Assembly: GCF_014725735.1 (NCBI RefSeq) | Contig: NZ_CP061368.1 | Location: 1,689,225-1,753,224 of the forward strand | Source of the DNA: Wenzhouxiangella sp. AB-CW3 | Lineage (GTDB): Bacteria; Pseudomonadota; Gammaproteobacteria; Xanthomonadales; Wenzhouxiangellaceae | DNA length: 64,000 bases | Reading direction: 5' to 3' | Shown here: in pieces, positions 8,530 to 16,688 of the stretch | How the letters are laid out: each line of letters begins with the position of its first letter | Numbering within the stretch: the stretch's first letter is position 1 | Program-made: the position numbers and the translations under genes | Notes under the pieces: model-generated | Database searches by the model: none | What the model saw: only the letters and a program-made list of their open reading frames with translations | What the model was told of the DNA's origin: nothing

Positions 8530-8892
8530 CTAGTCCTCTGCTACCGTTCCGATCAGGTAGTCGTCGATCATCGCCCAGGCAGCCGCCGAGTGATCGCGGC
8601 CATAACCCTTGGTGCGCATTGCGTCGGTGGATTCCTTGCCGCACCATCGCTCCATGACCGATGGCGGGGTGGGGTGGTCGGGAATGTAGTCGGTAAAGTC
8701 GTAGACCTTGCCTTTGATGACTTTCCAGCAACTGTCGAGAGAATCATGCTGTTCGATCTCTTCCCAGGTGTAGGCGGGTAACTCATCGCCGTTGCTCTTG
8801 TCGGCGTCCTTCTTGTCCATGGCATGCAGGGCAGCAACGGTCAGCACCGATGCCCAGAAGGCGACGAACAGGGTATAGGTCAGCTTTTTCAT
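8530..8892 (-). CDS. Exported cytochrome b5-like heme protein
   Basis: The 120-residue protein has an N-terminal hydrophobic segment (LFVAFWASVLTVAALHA), a signal peptide or membrane anchor, then a cytochrome b5 fold: AYTWEEIEQH, CWKVIKGKVYDFTDYIPDHP and a second histidine in GYGRDHS. The usual HPGG heme-ligand loop reads HPTPP here, but both candidate heme histidines are present. Its ATG overlaps the stop of the ferric-reductase-like gene by four bases, indicating tight coupling. The context suggests a periplasmic one-electron shuttle between that reductase and the decaheme cytochrome; this is inference. Confidence 0.82.
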   Translation of the reverse strand: MKKLTYTLFVAFWASVLTVAALHAMDKKDADKSNGDELPAYTWEEIEQHDSLDSCWKVIKGKVYDFTDYIPDHPTPPSVMERWCGKESTDAMRTKGYGRDHSAAAWAMIDDYLIGTVAED

Positions 8893-10199
8893 AGCAGTTC
8901 AAACTCCTCGGTATGAATTCTTGCCAGCGGCACGCCGGCAGCTCGGGCATGGCGCTGGATAAGGTGATTGAGCGGTGTCGGGCCGCAAATGTAGATCTCG
9001 CGAGTAGCAAGGTCGGGGCAGGCTGATTCAAGGTATTGCTGGCTGATCGGCCCTTGCTGGTAGAAGTAGTGCATGTGCAGGTGAAAGTCGGGCAGGGATT
9101 CGGCCAGCTCGGTCAGTTCTTCCAGGAAGATGGCGCGTGCCTCGTCCTGAACGCAGAACACCAGGTGGGCGTTGGCTGGTTCCTCCAGGGCCTTGAGGTG
9201 GCGCATACGGGCCAGGAACGGGGTGATGCCGATGCCGCCGGCGACCCAAAACTCCGGGATCTTGATTCGATCCGGACTCTTGAAGAATCGGCCGTAGGGG
9301 CCCTCGACAGTCACCTTCGAGCCGACCCGGATGTCCTGGATGGCGCGACTGGCGTCGCCCAGATCCTTGATGGCGATGCGCAGCTGTTTCTCGCGGGGCG
9401 AGGAGGACAGCGTGTAGGGGTGCTCCTCGGCGTAGCCGTCGTCGAGCTCCCGATCGAAAGGCGCGAGGTAGACGAAGTTGCCCGCCTGGTACTCCAGTCT
9501 GCGCTTGCCTGGCTCGAGCGTCAGTTCGACCACATTGTTGGCCGGCTTGTCGAGCGCGCTGACCCGATAGCTCAGGCGACCGATGCGGCGCGAGAACACG
9601 AAGCGCCAGACCACGGCACCGACCGCCAGTGCGGCAAATGCCGACCAGATGGCCACATCGGCCCATCCGGGCATGGTGCGCGAGAAGTAGAAAGTATGAA
9701 CCAGCGCCAGGATCACGGCAGGCCCGGCCAGGCGGTGGACGAGCTTCCAGCGTTCGTAGTCGGGCCGGCCAAAAAAGTGAAAGCTCGGGGCCAGAAAGAC
9801 CATCATCAGGACCAGCGCCAGCCAGCCCGACCAGGTGGCGATGTCCGACAGCGGCGGAAACAGGGTCTGGAACGCGGTGCCGGTGCCATGGGCGGCCGCC
9901 GAAAAGGCCAGCAGAATGGGATGGAGCAGTAGCAGGATCAGCGACCAGGCGCCAAGCAGGTGATGGGTATGCCACAGCCGGGTCAGCCCGCCAAAGGGCT
10001 GATCGAAGCCCGGGACCCTGGCGCTGAGCGCGGCGGCCAGCAGCAAGAGCGCCAGCCCGGCAACACCGGTCAGCCTGCCCAGGGCATTCAGGACGGCGGC
10101 TGGCGAGGCCAGGTCGGACAGCCCGAACCCCATCAGCACGAACAGCACCGGCACAAGCACCAGTAGCCAGACTGTCGTCCTTGCTGTTCGAGCAGTCAT
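8889..10199 (-). CDS. Ferric-reductase-like membrane flavoprotein (FAD/NAD(P)H, heme b)
   Basis: The N-terminal half has about six membrane segments with paired histidines (WHTHHLLG, LLLLHPILL, LVHRLAG, LVHTFYF), as in the heme-b-binding ferric reductase/NADPH oxidase fold. The C-terminal half is a ferredoxin-reductase module with a flavin motif EEHPYTLSSSP, a nucleotide-binding motif VAGGIGITPF and a terminal EEFEL. The expected job is to take electrons from cytoplasmic NAD(P)H through FAD and two hemes b to the periplasmic face. It is the first gene of the minus-strand set ending in the decaheme conduit. GTG at 10202 is an alternative start. An FNR-like box lies about 70 bp upstream. Confidence 0.85.
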   Translation of the reverse strand: MTARTARTTVWLLVLVPVLFVLMGFGLSDLASPAAVLNALGRLTGVAGLALLLLAAALSARVPGFDQPFGGLTRLWHTHHLLGAWSLILLLLHPILLAFSAAAHGTGTAFQTLFPPLSDIATWSGWLALVLMMVFLAPSFHFFGRPDYERWKLVHRLAGPAVILALVHTFYFSRTMPGWADVAIWSAFAALAVGAVVWRFVFSRRIGRLSYRVSALDKPANNVVELTLEPGKRRLEYQAGNFVYLAPFDRELDDGYAEEHPYTLSSSPREKQLRIAIKDLGDASRAIQDIRVGSKVTVEGPYGRFFKSPDRIKIPEFWVAGGIGITPFLARMRHLKALEEPANAHLVFCVQDEARAIFLEELTELAESLPDFHLHMHYFYQQGPISQQYLESACPDLATREIYICGPTPLNHLIQRHARAAGVPLARIHTEEFELL

Positions 10200-10266
10200 C
10201 ACGCGGCCGAGTCCCTCAGGTTGAATTCAAGCGGTCTCTAATCTAGCAAAATCCGCATTCGATTGC

Positions 10267-10280
10267 TTGATCCATGTCAT
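10267..10280. promoter_or_regulatory. Possible FNR/Dnr-type operator
   Basis: TTGATCCATGTCAT resembles the FNR/Anr/Dnr consensus TTGAT-N4-ATCAA, with one clean half-site and one partial. It lies in the divergent region between the ferric-reductase-like gene and the amidohydrolase operon, centred about 74 bp from the reductase start. Oxygen- or nitrogen-oxide-responsive control would suit an electron-export module. No experimental support. Confidence 0.35.
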
Positions 10281-10365
10281 GACCCACTAGCCATGACCTT
10301 CGACCCATGCAACGATGAGCCCGGGCGGTTAGAATCCGGGGTCGTCCTGATTCTGGAGCGGTGTC

Positions 10366-12012
10366 TTGTACAGAACAATAACTCTTATATTGATGGCCGC
10401 TGGTGTCGGCCAGGCGCTGGCGGCCGAGCCGGTGTTGCGTCAGCCGTCCACGGATGTCTTCGCCATCTCCGGCGTTCGCATCGTGACCTCACCCGGGCAA
10501 GTCATCGAGTCAGGCACCGTGGTGGTGCGTGATGGTGTGATCGAAGCGGTGGGTTCGGATGTCGACGTGCCGGCTGATGCCACGGTTCATGAGCACGATC
10601 CCGAGGAAGCGGCGCTGACGCTGTATCCCGGCCTGATTGATGCATATGTCCCCGTTGCCTTCGCCAGCGACGATGATGATGGCAACAACGATGATGACGA
10701 GGAAGCCGAGACGTATCGTCCCGGACAATATCCGCACCCGCTGATTACACCGGGCCGCACGATGACCTCGAAGCGCTGGCCGGCCGACAAGGTCGAGGCG
10801 CTGCGCAATGCCGGATTCACCATGGCCGTGCTCGTACCCGAGCAGGGGCTGGTTCGTGGCCGCAGTGCCCTGGTCAGCCTGGGCGAAGGCAGTTTTGGTG
10901 CCAATGTCATCGAGCCCGAGCTGTTCCAGCATGTGTCGCTCAACGCTCGCATGTCCGGCCGGCATTTCCCCAGTTCGCTGATGGGGGGCATGGCCCTGCT
11001 ACGTCAGGCGTTCATGGATGCCCGCTGGCAGGCCGAGGCACGCTCGGTCTGGCGCGACAATCCGGGTCAGCGCCGGCCCGAGTTTCTGGAAGGCGTGGAG
11101 CCGCTGGAAAGTGTGCTGGCCGGTGATGTGCCGGTGGTATTCGATGCCGATGACATGCTCGACAGCCTGCGCGTTGCCGGTCTGGTCGAAGAGTTTGGCC
11201 TGTCGGCCTGGATAGTCGGCCATGGCAGCGAGTACCAGCGTCTGGACAGCCTGGCCGCAGTTGGCCTGGGGCAGATCCTGCCGCTGGACTTTCCCTCGGC
11301 CCCGGACGTGGACGAGGATGCCGAGCGCGAGGTCAGCCTGCAGGAGCTCAGGCACTGGCACAACGCCCCGGAGAACCCTTCACGGGTGCTGGAGTCGGGC
11401 CTGGACATGCTGTTGACCTCGCATCCGCACAGCAGCCCCGGCAATCTGTTCGAGCATCTGGAGAAAGCCATCGAGCGCGGACTGGACGCTGACCGCGCAT
11501 TGGCCGCCCTGACCACGGGTCCGGCCGAGGTGCTGGGCATTGCCGACCGTGCCGGTCGGCTAGAAGCCGGATACATGGCCAACTTCCTGCTGGTCGAGGA
11601 CGACCTGTTCGTGGCATCGCCGACGATTCGAGAAGTCTGGGTCGATGGCCGTCGCCACCTGTTGCGCGAAATGGAACCGCCCGAAGTCGAGCCGGCCGGA
11701 CAGTGGGACATCGAGCTTATCGTGGCGGGCATGGGGAGCATTGACGCATCCCTGACCCTGCGCGGCGAAGCGCCGACCTTGTCGGGCAGCATGGAGATCA
11801 TGGGCACCAACCTGCCGTTGTCGGAAGCCCGGGTATCGGGCAGCCGACTGGATTTGCGCATTGATGGCTCGCGCCTGGGCATGCCCGGTTCGTTCAACAT
11901 GTACATGGATATCGAGGACGATCGCGGTCGGGGTGCCGGTTCCAGTCCGCAAGGTGATTTCAATGTTCGCGGCCGCCGAACCGGCGATCCGGACCAGGAG
12001 GACTCGGCATGA
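10366..12012 (+). CDS. Exported amidohydrolase-family protein, first of three (metal site lost)
   Basis: The 548-residue protein has a signal peptide (LILMAAGVGQALAAEP) and the amidohydrolase N-terminal layout VFAISGVRIVTSPG...VVVRDGVIEAVGSD...LYPGLIDA. Where active members read PGLIDxHxH, this one has PGLIDAYVP, so both histidines of the first metal site are gone. An acidic insert (DDDDGNNDDDEEAE, residues about 103-116) follows. The start is a TTG with GGAG upstream. The stop overlaps the next gene by four bases, so three related genes form one operon. Hydrolase activity is doubtful; a structural or substrate-binding role beside the second protein is possible. Confidence 0.78.
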   Translation: MYRTITLILMAAGVGQALAAEPVLRQPSTDVFAISGVRIVTSPGQVIESGTVVVRDGVIEAVGSDVDVPADATVHEHDPEEAALTLYPGLIDAYVPVAFASDDDDGNNDDDEEAETYRPGQYPHPLITPGRTMTSKRWPADKVEALRNAGFTMAVLVPEQGLVRGRSALVSLGEGSFGANVIEPELFQHVSLNARMSGRHFPSSLMGGMALLRQAFMDARWQAEARSVWRDNPGQRRPEFLEGVEPLESVLAGDVPVVFDADDMLDSLRVAGLVEEFGLSAWIVGHGSEYQRLDSLAAVGLGQILPLDFPSAPDVDEDAEREVSLQELRHWHNAPENPSRVLESGLDMLLTSHPHSSPGNLFEHLEKAIERGLDADRALAALTTGPAEVLGIADRAGRLEAGYMANFLLVEDDLFVASPTIREVWVDGRRHLLREMEPPEVEPAGQWDIELIVAGMGSIDASLTLRGEAPTLSGSMEIMGTNLPLSEARVSGSRLDLRIDGSRLGMPGSFNMYMDIEDDRGRGAGSSPQGDFNVRGRRTGDPDQEDSA

Positions 12013-13451
12013 AAAAGATGAAGTTGCTTGTATTGACTCTTGCCGTGGCCATGGGGCCGGGACTGGCCGGCGCTCACGACATCGAGGCCTGGAACAGCCC
12101 TGTGCCGGAGCAGCCCGATCATGTGCTGATTCGCAATGCCACGGTCTGGACCGCCGATGAGGCGGGCATACTGGAGAACACTGACATCCTGATCCGTCGT
12201 GGTGAGATTCGACGCATAGGTGAGGACCTGCGCGCTCCCCGCGGCAGTGTCGAGATCGATGCCGAGGGCCGTCATGTCACGCCCGGCTTGATCGACGCCC
12301 ACTCGCATGCCGCCATGCTCGGCGGCGTCAACGAGATGTCGCTGATCAGCACGGCCATGGTCGAGGCCAGGGACATCGTCGATGCCGACTCAATCAATAT
12401 CTACCGACAGATGGCCGGTGGCTTGACCACCATGCACCTGATGCATGGTTCGGCCAATGCCATTGGTGGTCAGAATGTCATTGCCAAGCTGCGCTGGGGC
12501 GCCGACCCGGCCGACATGATCATCGACGACGCGCCGGGTACCATCAAGTTCGCGCTGGGCGAGAACCCGAAGCAGAGCAACTGGCAGCCGGACACGCTGC
12601 GCTATCCGCAGACCCGCCACGGGGTGGCCCAGGTCATTGACGAGAAGTTCCAGATGGCGCGTGATTATGCCGAGCAGCACGAGGCGCACACCGGGCGTGC
12701 CGCCCGCAATCGTGTGCCGCCGCGCCGCGATCTGGAAATGGAAGCCCTGGTCGCCATTCTCGAAGGTGACATCGAGGTGCACTCTCATGGCTATCGCGCC
12801 GACGAGTTTCTGGCGCTGATGCGGACCGCCGAGGCGCATGACTTCCGCATCAAGGCGTTCCATCACGTACTGGAAGGTTACAAGGTGGCCGACGAGATCG
12901 CCGAGCATGGCGCCGGCGCGTCGACCTTTTCCGACTGGTGGGGCTTCAAGTACGAGGCACGCGATGCCATTCCCTATAACGCGGCACTGATGCACGATCG
13001 CGGTGTGCAGGTGAGCATCAATTCCGACAACCCGGAGCTGGCCCGTCGCATGAACCTGGAAGTGGCCAAGGCCGTGCGCTACGGCAATATGGACGAGCAT
13101 GAGGCGCTGAAGATGGTGACCGCCAACGCCGCCGATCAGCTCGGCATCGGGCACCGAACCGGCCGTCTGCGGGAAGGCCTGGATGCCGACCTGGTGATCT
13201 GGAGCGATCACCCGCTGTCGGTCTACAGCCGTCCCGATCAGACCTGGATTGATGGTCGTGCCTATTTCGACCGCGAACGCGACCTGCAGCAGCGCGAGGC
13301 ATGGGAGGCCGAGCGTCAGGAACTGATTGCACTGGTCCGCGAAAGCGAGAACGGCGAGGATGACGATGAAGAGCAAGCCGATGATGATGAAGTGCCGGAC
13401 GAGGATGAGCCCGGCATGCAGGTCTTCCGCCAGATCATGGGGGGTGCCTGA
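12009..13451 (+). CDS. Exported amidohydrolase (imidazolonepropionase-like), second of three
   Basis: The 480-residue protein has a signal peptide (LLVLTLAVAMGPGLAGAHD) and the intact first metal motif TPGLIDAHSH. Further candidate ligands are in EVHSHGYRADE and FHHVLEG, and the conserved NSDNPEL comes near the end of the barrel. It should be a metal-dependent hydrolase of amide or related C-N bonds working in the periplasm, possibly on peptides or cyclic imides; the substrate cannot be told. The C-terminal 30 residues are very acidic (EDDDEEQADDDEVPDEDEPG). It overlaps the first family member by four bases and lies one base before the third. Confidence 0.85.
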   Translation: MKKMKLLVLTLAVAMGPGLAGAHDIEAWNSPVPEQPDHVLIRNATVWTADEAGILENTDILIRRGEIRRIGEDLRAPRGSVEIDAEGRHVTPGLIDAHSHAAMLGGVNEMSLISTAMVEARDIVDADSINIYRQMAGGLTTMHLMHGSANAIGGQNVIAKLRWGADPADMIIDDAPGTIKFALGENPKQSNWQPDTLRYPQTRHGVAQVIDEKFQMARDYAEQHEAHTGRAARNRVPPRRDLEMEALVAILEGDIEVHSHGYRADEFLALMRTAEAHDFRIKAFHHVLEGYKVADEIAEHGAGASTFSDWWGFKYEARDAIPYNAALMHDRGVQVSINSDNPELARRMNLEVAKAVRYGNMDEHEALKMVTANAADQLGIGHRTGRLREGLDADLVIWSDHPLSVYSRPDQTWIDGRAYFDRERDLQQREAWEAERQELIALVRESENGEDDDEEQADDDEVPDEDEPGMQVFRQIMGGA

Positions 13452-13452
13452 C

Positions 13453-14706
13453 ATGTCGAGAATTGCTATTGCCCTGTTGCTGGCATCGGGACTGGCCGGC
13501 CCGCTCAAGGCTGAAACCGTGGCCTACGTGGGCGCCACCGTGCACCCGGTCAGCGGTGATGCCATAGAGGACGGCATCCTGCTGGTTCGCGACGGTCGTA
13601 TTGAAGACATTGGCGCGGACGTTGAGATTCCGGATGACGCACGGACCGAAGACCTGTCCGGCCTGCACCTGTATCCCGGCCTGATTCATGCCGGCACCGT
13701 GCTGGGCCTGACCGAGATCTCGTCCGTGCCCGGTACCCAGGACACCACGGAGATGGGCCAGGTCAATGCCGCCATCCGTGCCGAGGTAGCCGTCAATCAT
13801 GACTCCATGCTGTTTGCGCCCAATGTGGCCGGTGGCTTGCTGACAGCCCACGTGGTGCCGCAGGGTGGCCTGATTCGAGGCACCTCGGCGGCCATCAGCC
13901 TGTCGGGCTGGAACTGGGAGGAAATGACCCTGGCCGCGCCGGTGGGCATGCACGTGGCATTTCCGAGATCGGCGGCGGAGAACGAGGATGACGACGACCT
14001 GTCTTTGATCGATGAGGTGCTCGATCAGGCACGCTCCTGGTCACGGGCCATGACGGCCTGGCGTGACGGCAATGCATCGCGTCCGCGCAACAACGACCAG
14101 TACGCGGCGCTCGAGCCGGTGCTGGAAGGCGAGGTGCCGGTCTTCCTGCACACCCAGGGCGAGCGTGACATGAATGCCGCGCTGGACTGGGCGAATCGTC
14201 AGGGTTTCGAGCGGATCGTGCTGGTCGGCGGGCCCGACCTGCAGCACCTGGCCGACCGCCTGGCGCTGGAAGACATTCCGGCCATTCTCAACAGCGTGTA
14301 TACCATGCCGCCGAGAGCCTGGGAGCCCTATGACGAGGCGTACGTGGCGGCCAGTAACCTGGCCGAGGCCGGCGTTCGTTTTGCCATCACCGACGGAGGT
14401 TCGGCCTTCAATGCAGGAAACGCCCGCCACATCACCTTCCAGGCAGGCATGGCCGCCGCTTTCGGCCTGGATTCTGAAACGGCCTTGAAGACTGTGACGT
14501 TGTGGCCGGCCGAGATCATCGGCATGGGCGAAGAGCTGGGCTCACTGGAAACCGGCAAACGCGCCACCTTCTTTGCCGCCACCGGCGATGCATTGGAGGT
14601 CACCACCCAGATCCAGCGCGCCTGGATCGATGGCGAGGAATATGACCTGAGCCGTGATCGCCAGCGCCAGCTTTACGAACGGTATCGGGAGCGTCCGAGA
14701 CGATAA
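13453..14706 (+). CDS. Exported amidohydrolase-family protein, third of three (metal site lost)
   Basis: I place the start at ATG 13453, which gives a signal peptide (MSRIAIALLLASGLAGPLKA); the frame is open further upstream but overlaps the second gene. The amidohydrolase layout is kept (VAYVGATVHPVSGDAI, LLVRDGRIEDIGADV, LYPGLIHAG), but the HxH position reads GTV, so the first metal site is absent. A late FAITDGGSAFNAGNAR segment matches the end of the barrel. The last codons fall in a 208-bp tandem duplication that continues into the intergenic region. Like the first gene it is probably catalytically degenerate and may pair with the second protein. Confidence 0.78.
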   Translation: MSRIAIALLLASGLAGPLKAETVAYVGATVHPVSGDAIEDGILLVRDGRIEDIGADVEIPDDARTEDLSGLHLYPGLIHAGTVLGLTEISSVPGTQDTTEMGQVNAAIRAEVAVNHDSMLFAPNVAGGLLTAHVVPQGGLIRGTSAAISLSGWNWEEMTLAAPVGMHVAFPRSAAENEDDDDLSLIDEVLDQARSWSRAMTAWRDGNASRPRNNDQYAALEPVLEGEVPVFLHTQGERDMNAALDWANRQGFERIVLVGGPDLQHLADRLALEDIPAILNSVYTMPPRAWEPYDEAYVAASNLAEAGVRFAITDGGSAFNAGNARHITFQAGMAAAFGLDSETALKTVTLWPAEIIGMGEELGSLETGKRATFFAATGDALEVTTQIQRAWIDGEEYDLSRDRQRQLYERYRERPRR

Positions 14707-14710
14707 TAAA

Positions 14711-14814
14711 AGGTTTCAGGGTTCAGGGTTCAGGGTTCAGGGTTCAGGGTTCAGGGTTCAGGGCGGTCTTCGGCCCGGTTCTTCCTGAAACCTGAACCCT
14801 GTAGCCTGAAACCT
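14711..14814. repeat. Fold-back repeat with AGGGTTC heptamers, copy 1
   Basis: AGGTTTC is followed by six perfect AGGGTTC heptamers (14718-14759), a loop with CTTCGGCCCGGTT, and the inverse units CCTGAAACCTGAACCCTG and CCTGAAACCT up to 14814. The arms pair over most of their length. It lies between two convergent genes, so it could also act as a transcription block. Confidence 0.8.
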
Positions 14815-14923
14815 TTCCCCGTCAGGGAAATACCGCAGAACCTCACCGTCTTTCTCATCCGTTGCGCCGTCCGGGCTGACCTGGACAAGGTATCGGAAGC
14901 GTCCGCGGCGGTAGGGAAGGCGT

Positions 14924-15001
14924 TCAGGTTTCAGGGTTCAGGGTTCAGGGCGGGCTTCGGCCCGGTTTGCCTGAAACCTGAACCCCGAAAGCTGAAACCT
15001 A
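14924..15001. repeat. Fold-back repeat with AGGGTTC heptamers, copy 2
   Basis: This copy has the same design as 14711-14814 with fewer heptamers (AGGTTTC then two AGGGTTC), the loop GGGCTTCGGCCCGG, and the inverse arm CCTGAAACCTGAACCCC. It ends just before the stop of the sugar dehydrogenase gene. It arose with the tandem duplication described at 14681-15100. Confidence 0.8.
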
Positions 15002-15007
15002 TTCCCG

Positions 15008-16132
15008 TCAGGGGATTACCCTCAAAACCTCCCCCTTTTTCTCATCCGTCAGTACGTAAAGCGCTCCGTCCGGGCCGACCTGCACGTCGCGCAGGCGGCG
15101 GTCTAGGTGGTCTAGCAGGATCTCGACTTCCTCGGCTGTTTCGCCGTCGATGCGTACGCGGTGGATGGCGCGGCTGACCAGGCCGGCGATCAGCAGGTCG
15201 CCTTCCCATTCGGGAAACATTTCGCCGCGGTACTGGCTCATGCCGGCCGGGGCGATGGCCGGTGTCCAGACGATCATTGGATCGACCATGTCCGGTCGTG
15301 TCTTCCATGGGCTGATGCGAGCGCCGGAGTAGTCGATGCCGTGGGTGGCCAGCGGCCAGCCGTAGTTCTTGCCCGGCTTGATCAGGTTGAGTTCGTCGCC
15401 GCCGCTCGGTCCGTGTTCGTGTGACCAGATCAGGCCGGTTTCGACGTCGAAGACCAGGCCTTGCGGGTTGCGGTGGCCATAGCTGAATATTTCGCCCCAG
15501 GCCTCCTCGTTCTGCTGCCGGCAGTGTTTTCCGACAAAGGGGTTGTCGGACGGGACGCGGCCATCGTCATGCACCCGCACGATCGTGCCGATATGGTTGT
15601 CCAGTTTCTGGGCCTGTTCGCGGTGGTCGAAGCCGTCACCGACGGAAATCAGCAGGCTGTGATCATCCAGGAAGGTCATGCGTCCGCCGTAATGAACAGT
15701 TTGTGTTCGCCAGGGGGCGGCGTCGAAGATGATCTGGTTGTCGACCCAGTGCTTGCCGTCGATGCGCCCTCTCACAACCCGGGTGGTGCCGGCGCTGCCA
15801 TCGCCTTGTGGTTCAGTGAATGCCAGACTCAGATAGATCCAGCCGTTGCGCTCGAAATTCGGATGCAGCTTGACTTCCATCAGGCCGCCCTGGTCGGCCA
15901 CCCGGGCTTCGGGCACGCCCGAGATGGCGTTGTCCAGTTGCTGTCCGTCTGCATCGATCACGCGCAGGCGGCCGGCGCGTTCGGTGACCAGCATGCGCCC
16001 GTCGGGTAGAAAGGCAATGGACCACGGGTGCTCCAGGCCACTGGCTATCGATTCGATCTGAAGGTCGTCGGCGGTGGACGCGGCCGACAGCAGGAAGAAG
16101 AGAAGGGCAAGGGAAAGACGTGGCAATTTCAT
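15008..16132 (-). CDS. PQQ-dependent aldose sugar dehydrogenase-like protein
   Basis: The 374-residue protein has a signal peptide (LSLALLFFLLSAASTADD) and the six-bladed propeller motifs of soluble quinoprotein glucose/aldose sugar dehydrogenases: GLEHPWSIAFLPDGRMLVTE, GGLMEVKLHPNF, GHRNPQGLVFD, SHEHGPSGGDELN and the closing VQVGPDGALYVLTDE. Family members oxidise aldoses in the periplasm with PQQ and pass electrons to the respiratory chain. The start at ATG 16132 puts the signal peptide at the N-terminus. No PQQ synthesis genes are in the window. Its 3' end is partly duplicated just downstream. Confidence 0.85.
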   Translation of the reverse strand: MKLPRLSLALLFFLLSAASTADDLQIESIASGLEHPWSIAFLPDGRMLVTERAGRLRVIDADGQQLDNAISGVPEARVADQGGLMEVKLHPNFERNGWIYLSLAFTEPQGDGSAGTTRVVRGRIDGKHWVDNQIIFDAAPWRTQTVHYGGRMTFLDDHSLLISVGDGFDHREQAQKLDNHIGTIVRVHDDGRVPSDNPFVGKHCRQQNEEAWGEIFSYGHRNPQGLVFDVETGLIWSHEHGPSGGDELNLIKPGKNYGWPLATHGIDYSGARISPWKTRPDMVDPMIVWTPAIAPAGMSQYRGEMFPEWEGDLLIAGLVSRAIHRVRIDGETAEEVEILLDHLDRRLRDVQVGPDGALYVLTDEKKGEVLRVIP

Positions 16133-16211
16133 TGGCTTGTCTGGGTCGGAATCTGCACAGGTGGCCAACATAGCAGATAATGAGGCCCGGTCTCATATCC
16201 GGGAGAAAGGC

Positions 16212-16688
16212 ATGGCATTTGTTCGATGGCTGCTGGCCTCGATGGCCGCAATTGTGGTCACGACCATACTGGGCAGCATCATCCAGACCCAGTTCAATCT
16301 GGCCCGACTGGCACAACTGGGTGCGGAAGTGTCGGTTGCCGAACGTTTGCAGACCACGTTGTTCGACCTGGGCAGCTTTGCACCGTTATGGGGTCTGGTG
16401 ATCACCCTGGCGCTGTTGCCGGCTTTTGGCGTGGCGGTGGCGCTGAAGCGCCTCATCCCCCGTATTCCCGGCCCGCCGTGGTCGTTGCTTTGTGGCTATG
16501 GTGGTGTTCTGGTGGCCCTGATTGCCATGCAGGTTCTTCTGCCGGTCACGCCGGTAGCCGCAGCACGAAGTCATTGGGGCTTTTTGTTGCTGGCCTTTAC
16601 CGGCGCGATAGGCGGTCTGGTGCACGCCAGACTCTTTTGGCGCGAACAAGGCGACCAGGAATCTCAGCGACAGAACGGCCAGAACTGA
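16212..16688 (+). CDS. Small integral membrane protein of unknown function
   Basis: The 158-residue protein begins MAFVRWLLASMAAIVVTTIL, with GGGAGAAAGGC before the ATG. I see four likely membrane segments (about residues 5-25, 55-75, 90-110 and 120-140). A periplasmic stretch between the first two is marked by TQFNLARLAQLGAEVSVAER. I do not recognise a family. It ends 25 bases inside the 3' end of the convergent lipoprotein gene at 16664. Confidence 0.65.
   Translation: MAFVRWLLASMAAIVVTTILGSIIQTQFNLARLAQLGAEVSVAERLQTTLFDLGSFAPLWGLVITLALLPAFGVAVALKRLIPRIPGPPWSLLCGYGGVLVALIAMQVLLPVTPVAAARSHWGFLLLAFTGAIGGLVHARLFWREQGDQESQRQNGQN

Larger units (their letters stand above)
14681..15100. repeat. 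Old tandem duplication (about 208-bp unit) spanning two gene ends
   Basis: GGTATCGGGAGCGTCCGAGA at 14681, the last codons of the third amidohydrolase gene, recurs as GGTATCGGAAGCGTCCGCGG at 14889. After each copy come an AGGGTTC fold-back repeat and then a match to the 3' end of the sugar dehydrogenase gene (CCGTCAGGGAAATACC near 14819 and CCGTCAGGGGATTACC near 15005). Copy 1 lacks about 12 bases near TTCTCATCCGT and has other changes, so the duplication is not recent. The piece at about 14820-14888 is a dead duplicate of the dehydrogenase C-terminus. Confidence 0.7.

Noticed and set aside
14711-15001. Tandem AGGGTTC units as a CRISPR array
   Set aside because: Units are 7 nt with no spacers, repeats face their inverse, and there are no cas genes nearby.
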